From positions 1 to 64,000 of the forward strand of contig JBCBRH010000016.1 in NCBI GenBank assembly GCA_039819785.1: DNA of 64,000 nt, in the 5' to 3' direction. The stretch comes from JBCBRD01 sp039819785. Its GTDB lineage: Bacteria > Pseudomonadota > Alphaproteobacteria > Rhizobiales > Hyphomicrobiaceae. The position numbers and the translations under genes were made by a program. The notes under the pieces are model-generated. The model saw only the letters and a list, made by a program, of their open reading frames with translations, was not told the DNA's origin and made no database searches. Of the stretch, positions 18,401 through 26,596 are shown one piece after another (the stretch's first letter is position 1; each line of letters starts with the position of its first letter).

Positions 18401-21400
18401 AAACCCAGTTCCGTGCCAAGTTGGAAAACGAGGTCAGGGTCCGATGGATTGTTGGAATTGTTGTTTTCCCGCAGAACCGTCGAGTTGCCATTGAATTCAG
18501 GCACGTCGATGACTGGCGCGATCGTGACGCCGATGAACGTCTCCACCGTTTCGGTCTTCGTTGTGTTGTCGCCAGTATCCAGGGCGTTCGGTGCCAACTC
18601 ATCATCGGCGGTGGCTGTTTCGTCGCCGACCAGTGTGGCTGCTTCCGTTGAAATGGCTTCAACCTTGATGCCATTCATGCCGGTCAGTGTTACTGCGAAC
18701 TGCGGCCGCGGATCGAGGTTCAAGACACCGCTGGTCAAGACGGCGTCAATGGCGGCCTCATCGTTGGCTGCGTTGCCAGTGCCGGGCCCTTCAACCAGAT
18801 AGACGCCATTGCCCTCATCGGTGATTGTCACTGTACCCGTAGGGGCACCTGTGATCGTCGACACACTGCCAACGGTCGCGACTGTGAACGCACCGGTCGC
18901 GATGGCAGTGATCGTACCAATCGGTGAGCCACTGTCGGTCGGCAACGTCAAACGAACCGAAAGTGTTTCGGAATTGTCGGTGTTGCCATCAACCGAGCGG
19001 TCAGCACGGATGGTCAGTGGGATGGCCGTGTCTTCGTTGCCGCTGATGTTGTCCGCGTCGATTGCCGGTGCATCCGCGAAGGCCTGAACGATAACGGGAT
19101 GCTGCCATGTTGTTGTGTTGGTGGAGGCATCATTGTCGGTTGTGGTTGCAGAAATCGTGAGGCTGAAGTTCACGTCAGACTGCGCCGGCGGAGTGATGTT
19201 GAGCGTATCGAGAGCCGTGCGGATTGCTGTTTCGCCCGCCGGTGTTTTGGGACCCGACAGTGTGATCGTGTCGGTCATGGCGGTGACCGTCAGGGTCTGA
19301 GGCGTGCCGCCAACATCAGTGTATGTGACAACGGAGCCGACAGCGAACCCTGTGACTGTGAGTTCCGTGACATTCTCGGTGCCGTCAAGGTCGATTTTTG
19401 TATAGCTGATGTCGGTCCCGATGGTTTTTGCGACATCTTCCACCAGAACCGACTGACCCGAATGCGTCACCGGGTCGGCAACAGCGGTCACGGTGATGGG
19501 AACACTGAACGTGACCTGGTTTTCCAGACGCGCGATTTCACCGGCTGGGGGTGTGCCGTCGATGTTGACGTTCGTTTCCCGTGTCGTGGCGGTGACGGAG
19601 AGTTGGAATTCGGTATCGAGGTGCTCGCGGCTGTCGTTGCCTGAATCAATCTCAAGCGCGAGTTTGGCGAGCAGATCATTAATGGCCGCGTCGTTTACAG
19701 CGGGCGTCGTCGTGCCAGGCACGCTGACAGTGTAGGTGCCGCCACCGTTGTTCGTGAGCGTCGCGCCAAGCGTGGAACTTTCCGTCAGGATGAACCCGGC
19801 TGGAACATTTGAAATCACGACATCCTTGATGCGCTCCGACTCATCGGCTGTATCTGGATGGCTGACTGAGATCGAAACCGGGATGGTCTGGTCTTCGAGG
19901 CCCGCTCCAGAACCGCTGCCGGTTGGCGCGTCGGCCACGGCTGCGACGATGATCTGGTGCGTGCCATTAAAGGTGCGCGTTACGGTATCTGCGTTGTCGT
20001 CGGGGTCGGTATCAACCACATCGACGCGAACGCCGAGCGGAATGTCCAGGTCTGAATGATGCTCTGGATCAAGCGACAAAGACTGGATGGCTTGGCGAAT
20101 GGCTGCATCGGCCTGGTTGAGGTCGGGCAGTGCGCTGGTGATCGTGATTTGACCTGGTGTGCTGGTGTCGATTGACCAGTTTGGATTGGTCGCGAAGTTC
20201 AGGTCCGCCAGATCGGGGATGCCCGTGATAATTACCTGACTGATGGTTTCGGACGTATCGCCGACGGCTGTTTCGCCGGGCATTAGACCCGCCTCAAGTG
20301 CTGTTCCAATCGCAAACGGTGCCGAGTTGCCGGGTGCCGTCGGGGCCAGCAATGGGTTCTGGATACCGTCTTCATTGAACGTAGAACTGCTGTTGATCGT
20401 CCACGTGTCGACGACCGGCGTTACATCGACCGCGATGTTCGTTGAGCGCGCAAACCGTTCCAGTGCGATGCCGCCAGCTTCCGTCGGATTTGATTCAATC
20501 GTGCCGATCTCGATGCCGACGTTGAAGTTGATGTCCGAGTCGAGCGGGGGCCTGACACTGATGCCGCCGTTGAGGAAGGCTTCGAACTCAGCGGTCGATG
20601 TGCCTGCGCCAGGTTCGAAGATAACTTCCGTTGCGCCACCAGGCAGCACTGTCAAAGACCGTATCTGAATATCGTCTGGAAGCGGAACGGCTGTAACGAA
20701 TGTGATGCCCGCTGGCAGCGTGACCTTTGCGAAATCATAGGTTTCAGATGTGTCTTGATCAATCAGGCTCGATGCTATGACCAGGGGGATATTGGTGTCT
20801 TCCAGGCCGGCTGCGGAGGCTGTGAACGATGGCCCGTCCGCGATCGCCTGGACCGTGATGGTGTGTGTTCCCGTGACTGAACCTGTGACGGCGGTTTCTG
20901 GTTCTGATGAGGTTCCATCGGATTTATTGATGGTGACCGACACGTCGATGTCAGCGTCATCGTGTTGCGGGGGGACAACCGACATTGATGAAAGAGCGGT
21001 GCGCTTTTGATCTTCCGTACCACCTAACAGTGTGACTGTCTGAGTGAGGGATGTGATCGTCTGAGATTGTGAAACGCCTGCCGTGTCCGTCCACGTGACG
21101 ATGGCACCAATGGGGAAGCCGCCCAGGACAATCGAGGTGATGACTTCCGAACCGTCGGTTTTATCGTTGTCCGTAACAGCGATATTCGCCCCGAAGTTGA
21201 TCGCTGCCGTGACCGCCTGATTTACCGGGTTAGTGATTGCATCTTCGTTGGCAGATGTCGTGCCGGTGATCGTCGGCAGATCAATGGCTGGGCGGACAGC
21301 CACGGGCAGCGTGAAGTTTTGTGTGTTGCGCGCCGTGGTGACTTCGCCGCCTGGGTTATCTGGTGACCCAGGTGTCGTCGACGTCGTTGGGTTTTCTTCG

Positions 21401-23958
21401 AAGGTTGTAACAGAAACGCCAAGCGAAAAGTTGGTGTCCAGGTCGTCGCGATTGCCGCCGGGTTGGATGTCGAGCACCAGCGTGTTGAGCAAGGTGTTGA
21501 TCGCTGCATCGCTTGTGCCGGTAACCGTGTATGACCCGCTGCCGTTGTCGGTGATCGTGGCGCCCGGTGTCGTTGTCGCGATGAGGTTGAACCCGTCGGG
21601 CACACCGGTGATTACGACTGTTTCGACGACTTCGGTGCCGTCGACATCAGGGTGGGTGACCTGGAATGGCAGCGGAATGTCCTGGTCTTCAACACCGCTG
21701 TGGGGAGTGGCCACAAGTGCCGCAGGGTCTGCGATGGCTGCGACCTGCACGACGAAGTCGGCGTCGTTGATAAGCGTCGAGACGCCGCCGTCGACCATGG
21801 TGACGCGGACGTTCAGAGGCATGTTCACATCTGAATGGGGCGGGGGCTGAACGTTAAGTGTCGCTAGACTGGCACGGATCTGGGCTTCCGTTCCGCCGTT
21901 CAGGCTGATGGAGAACCCGTTGGTTGGCACGGTGATCGTCTGTGGGACGCCCGCAATATCGTTGTAGGTGATGATCGCGCCGGCGGGGAAGCCGGACACC
22001 GTAACGTCGGTGAGAACTTCCGAACCGTCTGGATCTCCGAAGGTGATGCCGATGTTGGTCCCGATGTTTACGGCGTTGTCTTCATCGACACTGGCATTGG
22101 GTGCGGTGATGTCGATGGGGTCGGCGACCGGCGTTACCCTGACCAGGACCGGAGCCGTGTTCGTTGCCGTGTCGTTGTTGGCCTGCTCGGTGGCAATCGC
22201 CGTGATCGTCATCGGGAAATTGCCAAACGCATCGGCTGGTGGATCGAAGACCACTGCCGAGAGTTCTGCTGGCAGGATGGTGTAGGTCTTGGTGCCGTCG
22301 GGTTGTACGACGAAGGGGTATTCCGTGCCGCCCGCATCCTGGAGCTTGGCGCCTGACTGGACGCCTGAGATTTCGTATCTGAGGACTTCCGAGCCATCGA
22401 GATCGTTCAGGTTGCCGGCCAGGTCGTTGAGCAGGATCGCCGTATCTTCAGGCGTGATGCCGTCGGTGTCGCCGACCACGTCGGGAATGTCCGCCACCGG
22501 AATGACGTCGATGACGTAGTCGTGGTGGGCTGTGGCGCGCTCGGTGAGGATGGTGGTTCCCGGCGGCACGTTGGTTTCCACCGTCACCACGTCAATCCCG
22601 AGGATGATCTGTCCGGAAAAGTCATCGGGTGGCAGGAACGTCAACGAGGCAAGCGTGTTTTGAATGTCTTTTGTGTCGCCCGTGATGAGGTAGGACCCAT
22701 CCGGTTGCAGGACCACGCTGGTCGGCAGTGTTGTATTCCAGTCCAGAACCGCGCCGGCTGGAACGCCTGTGATGATCGCGCTTTCGATCGTCTCAGACCC
22801 ATCGAGATCAAACAGCTTCACATCGACCGGGGTATTCACGACCGTGTCTTCCGGCGTGACGGCCACGCCCGAAATGAGGACGGGATCGGCAACCGCTGCG
22901 ACAGCAATCGTCACCTCCTCGACGAATTGCTCGCCTGTGCGAGGGTCTGTCAGCTTGAAAGTGAAAACCGCATCGCCGGAGAAGCCGTCTCTTGGCGTAT
23001 ATATGAATGTTCCATCGGGGTTGATTGCGATGGTTCCCATATCAGGATCCATTGTCGCAATAATACCGGGAACACTTACGAACGCGAGAGGATCAAACAG
23101 CGTATCCGTGAATACGATGTCTTCCACACCGGTGAATTCGAAATCGGTGCGCAACAGCGGGCCATAGTTGGGACTGCCGTCTTCATAATCGGGAAGAATA
23201 TCATCGACAGACAAGAAATCGTCAGCGGACCGATAATATTCGAAATCACCCAGGAGCCACAGGTGATCGACGCCACCGCCGACCCCCGTTGTAAACCCCG
23301 GAAACCAGGTATTGTCGCTATGGCTGAGTTTTTCGCCATTTCGAAGGCCGAATTCTTCGTCGCTTAAGCCTGTCAGGTGCGGAATGCTCGCGCCCGTGCC
23401 AACCGTGACGTTTTGACCGGCAGATCCCACTTCGCCACGTTTTAGATCGTCACGTCCAAATTGAGAGGTTTCGCGCTTTAATGGCGAAACTTCGTTGATG
23501 CGCGATTCCAATGGACCGCTGGAAAGGGAACTGCCGGATACGGCATTTGAGCCGAAGGATGACGATGCCCGCCCGCTAACCAAACCGTCACCGGTGTTGT
23601 TTGTCGTGCTCTCCGTCGCAGCATCCGCTGCCTCGCCAGACGGATCGGTATCCCTGTCAGTCTGTCCGGCTGCTTCGTCGCCTGGGCTCGATGCCGCCGA
23701 TGACTGCGTGAGAAGTCTGTCAAGTGCTTCTCTATTTTGTTCAAGCTGCTGGGTCAGTTGCCATGGCGTGCCAGCGAAGGCTGCCACAAGCGGGTCGGCG
23801 TCTGGAACCGTGATCGTCTGTCCGTCGCTCGTGACCAATACCAACCGGCCATTGGCGTCGATCATGATCTTTGTTTCAGGATCGCGGGCTATGTCGCCAA
23901 GTCGTTCCGTCGAAAATTCATTGGCAACACTCGTTTCCGCGCGCGATGAACCGGCCAT
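12457..23958 (-). CDS. Giant type I-secreted adhesin with about 23 T1SS-143/cadherin-like repeats
   Basis: A predicted cell-surface or secreted adhesin of 3833 aa. The first ~300 residues are not repetitive: a short beta-rich stretch (NGRLVLVTSDGQTITVPDAD), then a Ser/Thr/Asp/Gly-rich linker. From about residue 300 I count about 23 modules of 130-170 aa, each with an ED near its start and a D.DGSE...I.GVPAG core (for example DLDGSETIESAIITGVPAG), the T1SS-143 type, related to cadherin-like Ca-binding folds. The C-terminus has RTX nonapeptides (LSGADTLVGGGGADGVFGG) and a VCA0849-type secretion target ending GVTGADENTLRANGNLIV. GTGGGAGT precedes ATG 23958. The genes for its exporter lie downstream on the same strand. 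No LapA-type N-terminal Ala-Ala cleavage site was recognised. Repeats are diverged in sequence, so the length is probably stable. Biofilm or host attachment is an inference. Confidence 0.95.
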   Translation of the reverse strand: MAGSSRAETSVANEFSTERLGDIARDPETKIMIDANGRLVLVTSDGQTITVPDADPLVAAFAGTPWQLTQQLEQNREALDRLLTQSSAASSPGDEAAGQTDRDTDPSGEAADAATESTTNNTGDGLVSGRASSSFGSNAVSGSSLSSGPLESRINEVSPLKRETSQFGRDDLKRGEVGSAGQNVTVGTGASIPHLTGLSDEEFGLRNGEKLSHSDNTWFPGFTTGVGGGVDHLWLLGDFEYYRSADDFLSVDDILPDYEDGSPNYGPLLRTDFEFTGVEDIVFTDTLFDPLAFVSVPGIIATMDPDMGTIAINPDGTFIYTPRDGFSGDAVFTFKLTDPRTGEQFVEEVTIAVAAVADPVLISGVAVTPEDTVVNTPVDVKLFDLDGSETIESAIITGVPAGAVLDWNTTLPTSVVLQPDGSYLITGDTKDIQNTLASLTFLPPDDFSGQIILGIDVVTVETNVPPGTTILTERATAHHDYVIDVIPVADIPDVVGDTDGITPEDTAILLNDLAGNLNDLDGSEVLRYEISGVQSGAKLQDAGGTEYPFVVQPDGTKTYTILPAELSAVVFDPPADAFGNFPMTITAIATEQANNDTATNTAPVLVRVTPVADPIDITAPNASVDEDNAVNIGTNIGITFGDPDGSEVLTDVTVSGFPAGAIITYNDIAGVPQTITVPTNGFSISLNGGTEAQIRASLATLNVQPPPHSDVNMPLNVRVTMVDGGVSTLINDADFVVQVAAIADPAALVATPHSGVEDQDIPLPFQVTHPDVDGTEVVETVVITGVPDGFNLIATTTPGATITDNGSGSYTVTGTSDAAINTLLNTLVLDIQPGGNRDDLDTNFSLGVSVTTFEENPTTSTTPGSPDNPGGEVTTARNTQNFTLPVAVRPAIDLPTITGTTSANEDAITNPVNQAVTAAINFGANIAVTDNDKTDGSEVITSIVLGGFPIGAIVTWTDTAGVSQSQTITSLTQTVTLLGGTEDQKRTALSSMSVVPPQHDDADIDVSVTINKSDGTSSEPETAVTGSVTGTHTITVQAIADGPSFTASAAGLEDTNIPLVIASSLIDQDTSETYDFAKVTLPAGITFVTAVPLPDDIQIRSLTVLPGGATEVIFEPGAGTSTAEFEAFLNGGISVRPPLDSDINFNVGIEIGTIESNPTEAGGIALERFARSTNIAVDVTPVVDTWTINSSSTFNEDGIQNPLLAPTAPGNSAPFAIGTALEAGLMPGETAVGDTSETISQVIITGIPDLADLNFATNPNWSIDTSTPGQITITSALPDLNQADAAIRQAIQSLSLDPEHHSDLDIPLGVRVDVVDTDPDDNADTVTRTFNGTHQIIVAAVADAPTGSGSGAGLEDQTIPVSISVSHPDTADESERIKDVVISNVPAGFILTESSTLGATLTNNGGGTYTVSVPGTTTPAVNDAAINDLLAKLALEIDSGNDSREHLDTEFQLSVTATTRETNVNIDGTPPAGEIARLENQVTFSVPITVTAVADPVTHSGQSVLVEDVAKTIGTDISYTKIDLDGTENVTELTVTGFAVGSVVTYTDVGGTPQTLTVTAMTDTITLSGPKTPAGETAIRTALDTLNITPPAQSDVNFSLTISATTTDNDASTNTTTWQHPVIVQAFADAPAIDADNISGNEDTAIPLTIRADRSVDGNTDNSETLSVRLTLPTDSGSPIGTITAIATGAFTVATVGSVSTITGAPTGTVTITDEGNGVYLVEGPGTGNAANDEAAIDAVLTSGVLNLDPRPQFAVTLTGMNGIKVEAISTEAATLVGDETATADDELAPNALDTGDNTTKTETVETFIGVTIAPVIDVPEFNGNSTVLRENNNSNNPSDPDLVFQLGTELGFQLADRDGSQSIDLTLNAIPDTAVVRFGTTVIAKDTTQVINGVTVGVVDNTDGTISVSVAGVVDDSLTNDAIDVLESLNLILQDDNDTDFTVGISGTTTEAISGASAPFSDTHAVTIQAAADRPTISGAGTGNEDEFIEVPVTVTLNDTDGQAQGSGSETLQSVRITGIPFETSGVGEATATPQAQFKIEGVTYDWASNAVIPITNANGSFTVNRATDGRLIFTPATVGNAGDTRAIQSALLTLEIKRGDHVGNDYTLSVRAISVESNPTETNNNGPGVNGDQISRATASQTTNVTVDVVPVTDPITVTSPATITIDEDGVRDENGDGVAGVRLNNLFSSNITQTDRDGSETLTYEVTGLTGGSFSAGSFNAGTNTWSFTAAQYANAVWRPPTHATGTFSGTLTAFTQDQSNGGVAAARLSDSATFSVVVKPDPDRPNASGSSTIYEDQPTGLGNEGNFGADITYSLVDTDGSESITEVVLDTTTLQAGWVVSFNDGSTWTSTNTGGTLPTGVAEAGGVFTITGPNINAAVDAFVVAAPANSDANASVAVSVTTTDTADDTFQGSTNDTDSNGDVDTATRTYAHNIRTLAIADTPDIQAGYIVEGDENDTFGLIGTGGETLQALRSVDTDGVSSSAGWGSEVLSVRITGVPSGVVLSGDGVSGGSSTFTVTAANEDELNARLDAIQVTPGDWSGETTLTITAVTTEQGEGGGGTEIEVETATDIDTITLRVFPEVDVPWITGNAVGDEDTNIKIPLRVDLKDRDGSEIIDHVDISNLPAGATFVNAAGAPLGTETALNSGIWRFTPAEVSQLHIRPPEDYSSPLQGDISLNVQVTVTDTASTGTATSTLPLPPFAIAIEVREVADKPNDFAVAIAAKEDQPIALGQGILSAAGVAVGPNLLTDLNASVLSDNDGSENLSFVISGLPAGVIPSSSAGSVTFLGGGKWSITADAIASLEIPADPNYSGNAPYNGASISVVAVSQEIQGDQAASDPWTVAIEVEPVVNDLASDGLQNWNPSVTVTEAKDTTPGTNVSLANIAVNAGNFTDNDGSEEVLSYTLDLTGLITGAQVLERVRELMVDPTATDTEARDWVIANGIAGGNGLFTDNGNGTITISAELDGAGELTTTAESKLAQLSLLASIFDDSSVNFSIPVSVQVRDRADLSTGPLDVVTTETTTFNVNLAPIADTPTVLAENPDNNGNTADVDTFGFNELISLNLGGDTTDRDAIDLGRTQSETIYYVLGLAGATGGTAPDFVLLDSTNNVIGLNNGDGSWVVTEAELADINLLALPFGGPPVTVDFTLTTVSNDGSSQATNSAGGLFQFIVDPGTGGSAGTPPPAPVINAAALLGQTEDTPGALANATTPFVVPGDGPDADTNPDPVNALTVIFEVPAGVTVSGAATFNPTTGRWVATADDFNNGLFTIRPPSDSSDPIDVQVQAVAIGTNFVTTSTPVQTLTLPVAAVADGPSISATPAAGTEDTPVDLNVSLGLRDTDGSETAGAFAYLKPDNGATILGGYPVVTETVDGVTLSGYYKVPAADLSTIQLQGASNWHGTVTVEVAATSIEQSNNDVAISQSSFTVPVEAAADAPIVSAPSTPVAGTEDTPVDLTGLLSAALADTDATNGAELLSVKIENVPAGTLFSAGSNNGDNSWTIPVAALATLMITTPTNYAGTMTLTLTALSLETSNGDENASSVNFDLVIAPVADVVEVLPQNATVDATGRASLDLDVRMADNRGTLTGEQPPEQVEITFTGVPTGVALETGQGGTVLDNGAGQIVFTGTQTQANDLALAAGPQASSGTSTISIASVRTIDGSSSLDAGFTDTFTLTVPNTISGMNGLDDNLSGTGSADLIFGLSGADTLVGGGGADGVFGGPGLDILTGGVGADTFGWNVGDLDGNVDRITDFTTGPSGDALDISDLLQGFDETTSILSEFVSLTQNGSNTTVAIDVNGGGNSFADAVVLEGVTGADENTLRANGNLIV

Positions 23959-24294
23959 GCGTCATACTCCCACAAACTCCACACAGCTGCTTCGACGCCC
24001 TCCGTCTTAACAACACCTTTACTGGAGTTCCATTTCCACTCTTAAGTGTGAGATTGACGCCCAATTGTGAGGAATATCTTTAAATTGAGAGGTGAACATG
24101 CATCAAAACAAAAAACTTCTGTTTCTTTGACAGCGAAACACTTAATCAGCCTTAGGGATTACCATCCAACTCCCCATAACTGATTGGAGTAACCCGACAA
24201 GCTAGAAAGAATTCGTTTACTATCAGGTCCGGCCCAAAGTGCTTTTGAAAAGGCAGCAGTTCGGACCACAATAAGCCAAAACTTTTGACGTTAT
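23959..24294. other. AT-rich upstream region of the adhesin gene
   Basis: The 336 bases between the aldo/keto reductase stop and the adhesin start, both on the minus strand, are clearly richer in A and T than the surroundings and hold no gene. This is the likely promoter and regulatory region of the adhesin operon. A short stem (CACT TAAG AGTG, minus strand) lies near 24040-24051. I cannot assign a -35/-10 pair or a terminator with confidence. Confidence 0.45.
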
Positions 24295-25281
24295 TTATTT
24301 TGAAATGGCTTCGAACACGTCATGCAAAGGCTCAAGCTGCGCGGTATCCATCGTGGTGGCCTTGACCATATCCAATATGCGCTCCGGCTTTGATGTCGAA
24401 AACACAACGACCCCATCTGGATTTTTCTGCAAGGCATCCGCCAGCAGATATCTCACAAGAGCTGTCTTGTCGTCGGCTGCACTGCCGGTCGCGTCTTGCC
24501 AGCCTTTCGCGGCCGCTGGGTCGGCTTCAAAGTGACTGGAAATACGGGTCAGGGCGTGCTTGATGACCGAGTGCGTAATGATGGCCGACTCATCACCTGC
24601 CGTCGGTAAGCTGGCCTTCTGATATGTGGCCATATTGTTATTCAGGCCATCGCTTGGGAATTGGGTCACTCCACACAGGTGGGGCGCTGCGTTGGTTATG
24701 GCCTGCATTTCATCAAACGTTCCAGCGACGCCGAAATGCCTGATTTTCCCTTCAGCGCGCACTTGTTCGAGAAAAGCGGTTGTTTCCGGCTTAACCGCCT
24801 CTTCCGCCGTTGGCTCATGAAGAAGAAGAATGTCGAGATAATCTGTCTTCAACTCTTTCAGCGTGCATTCAAGCGAGCGTTTCATCTCGCTGACTTGGAA
24901 GGCGTGGGGCTTTTCGCGTGCAGGCGGAAGGGCTTCGGCCCACTTTTGCGCAACCGGCAAGAAACGCGCGGCTGTCTGAGTAGCTTTCCGCTTTACTCTT
25001 TCGGTCGTGCGCATGCTCCAAGGAAGAATGCCCACTTTGCTTACGAGTATGATTTCGTCGCGATGCGCGGGCAAAGTCCGTCCCAGAACGCCCTCGCCGG
25101 ATCCATTGCCATAAAGCCTTGCTGTGTCGAAATACCGAATACCAGCGTCTAGGGCAGTGTGGATCAGTTTCTCTGAGTTGGCCGCTTCATCTCCATCGTA
25201 AAGATCGCCTCCGCCAAAACCCAGACGGATGTCGAGTTCACGGAAAAGCGATTTTGCGCTCTTACTGGATTTTTGAAGCAT
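24295..25281 (-). CDS. Aldo/keto reductase family protein
   Basis: A cytoplasmic NAD(P)H-dependent oxidoreductase of 328 aa with the AKR (alpha/beta)8 barrel. The catalytic tetrad is readable: D52 and Y57 in YFDTARLYGNG, K82 in LVSKVG, and H155 in LLLHEP. The family hallmarks GIRYFDTA and the cofactor region VVVFSTSKPERILD near the C-terminus are present. Members reduce aldehydes and sugar ketones; the substrate is not readable here. An extra segment of about 35 residues between K82 and H155 (AARFLPVAQKWAEALPP region) is less common. It is divergent from the ExoO-like glycosyltransferase with 112 bp between, and transcribed toward the adhesin gene. Its place next to sugar-acting genes hints at carbohydrate or aldehyde metabolism, but this is weak. 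Confidence 0.9.
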   Translation of the reverse strand: MLQKSSKSAKSLFRELDIRLGFGGGDLYDGDEAANSEKLIHTALDAGIRYFDTARLYGNGSGEGVLGRTLPAHRDEIILVSKVGILPWSMRTTERVKRKATQTAARFLPVAQKWAEALPPAREKPHAFQVSEMKRSLECTLKELKTDYLDILLLHEPTAEEAVKPETTAFLEQVRAEGKIRHFGVAGTFDEMQAITNAAPHLCGVTQFPSDGLNNNMATYQKASLPTAGDESAIITHSVIKHALTRISSHFEADPAAAKGWQDATGSAADDKTALVRYLLADALQKNPDGVVVFSTSKPERILDMVKATTMDTAQLEPLHDVFEAISK

Positions 25282-25393
25282 TTGTTCGCCATGGCTGAAG
25301 ACTGCAGCTTCTTTGGTATCAAACTGGCAAGGGTGGCGACAGGGGACGCATGTTAATCTTTGCGAAAGAGGTTTACATGCGCAGGCCCTTCCA

Positions 25394-26386
25394 ATGTCTC
25401 ATGTCCCTTCCATGGAGGCCATCACTTTGACACAGCCGCCGGCATCACCGGATGTCTCCGTTATCATCACCGTAAAGGACGGTGCGGCAACCGTGGGTCA
25501 CGCGGTCGCCTCTGCGCTTGCGCAGGCCGCTGTGACCGAGGTGGTTGTCGTTGATGACGGGTCCCAAGATGACACGCCGCAGGTTGTCACCAGGGCCGAT
25601 GATGGGTCAGGTCGCTTGAAGCTGATCCGACTGGATCAAAACCAAGGTCCGGCGCACGGCCGAAATCTAGGCATCGCATCGTCGACGGCGTCATTTATCT
25701 GCATCCTGGACGCAGATGACTTCATGGCACCTGATCGGCTTGAGAGGATGTTCAGCATCTCTGGCGATGGGTGGGACATGGTTGCAGATGACATCATTTT
25801 TACCGAAGGCGTCGGCGATACAGACGGCTATGACCGCCTCTTCGATGAAGATGTCACGTTGCCGCGCACCATTACACTGTCAGAGATGGTGCTTGGAAAC
25901 ATGCCGCGCAAAGACCGGCATCGCCGTGAGCTTGGCTTCGTGAAGCCGATTGTGCGCCGTCAGTTTCTGAATGATCACTCGCTCAGCTACGACGAGACGC
26001 TCCGGCTGGGTGAAGATGTCATTCTGTACAGTCGTGCGTTGCTGGCTGGAGCACGGTTTATCGCCGTTGAAGCTTGCGGGTATTTTGCGGTTGAGCGCTC
26101 AGATTCGTTAAGCAGTTCGCACAGTTCGGATGATCTTGGGCGGTTTGCAAATGCACTGATGGCGCTTGAAGCCGATGTCGCAGCTGTCGGTGGACCGACG
26201 GGAGACGTGAAAACATACCGCCGCAACATTCAGCAACGCTACGCCTTGTGCAAGGCGCTGGATGCCAAACGGGCCGACGGCTGGTTTGGGTTTGTACAGG
26301 CCTGCCGGGAGGCTGGGCAGGATGGCGGCTTTGTCGTTCGTGAACTGGTGCTGGCCAAATTGGCTACGCTCGCGCGGGGCCGGTGA
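25394..26386 (+). CDS. Glycosyltransferase family 2, ExoO-like
   Basis: A cytoplasmic GT-A glycosyltransferase of 330 aa, likely adding a sugar to a lipid-linked oligosaccharide. The nucleotide-sugar site is clear: VSVIITVKDGAATVGHAV near the start, VVVDDGSQDDT, and the DXD motif LDADDF near residue 110. The middle (GFVKPIVRRQFL ... LGEDVILYSRALLAGARF) is shared with the gene at 41610-42611 (YIKPLVRSTFM ... EDYLLFLSCMLAGAKF), so the two are paralogues and resemble ExoO of succinoglycan synthesis. ATG 25394 is chosen because earlier in-frame starts give a non-homologous leader; the ribosome binding site is weak, so the start is uncertain. It lies apart from the main exopolysaccharide block, just before the GMC oxidoreductase gene. 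Confidence 0.87.
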   Translation: MSHVPSMEAITLTQPPASPDVSVIITVKDGAATVGHAVASALAQAAVTEVVVVDDGSQDDTPQVVTRADDGSGRLKLIRLDQNQGPAHGRNLGIASSTASFICILDADDFMAPDRLERMFSISGDGWDMVADDIIFTEGVGDTDGYDRLFDEDVTLPRTITLSEMVLGNMPRKDRHRRELGFVKPIVRRQFLNDHSLSYDETLRLGEDVILYSRALLAGARFIAVEACGYFAVERSDSLSSSHSSDDLGRFANALMALEADVAAVGGPTGDVKTYRRNIQQRYALCKALDAKRADGWFGFVQACREAGQDGGFVVRELVLAKLATLARGR

Positions 26387-26596
26387 ATTGCATCCCGGAA
26401 AAGGCTGTTTGAAAAGCAAAACGACCGGGCTTTGGACGTTGATTACATTGCATCATGAAAGTCGCGGCGAATTGAACGAGATGGCATAAGGAAAAGTGAG
26501 CGCAATAATGGATATGCTCTATTTGCGTTCTAAGCTACGGCAATTGCCTTTCAATCCGCGGGGAATTGGCAAACCGCATGAAATTGGTGGATCGAT

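Noticed and set aside
22522..23367. Plus-strand open frame of 281 codons opposite the adhesin N-terminus
   Set aside because: Antisense to a well-supported gene; composition reflects the complementary strand, with no domain or start signal. Several similar frames lie opposite the adhesin repeats (for example 17650-18378).
12457..23958. LapA-type retention module at the adhesin N-terminus
   Set aside because: The N-terminus has a beta-rich stretch of the right general kind, but I could not find the di-alanine cleavage site, so I did not call it.
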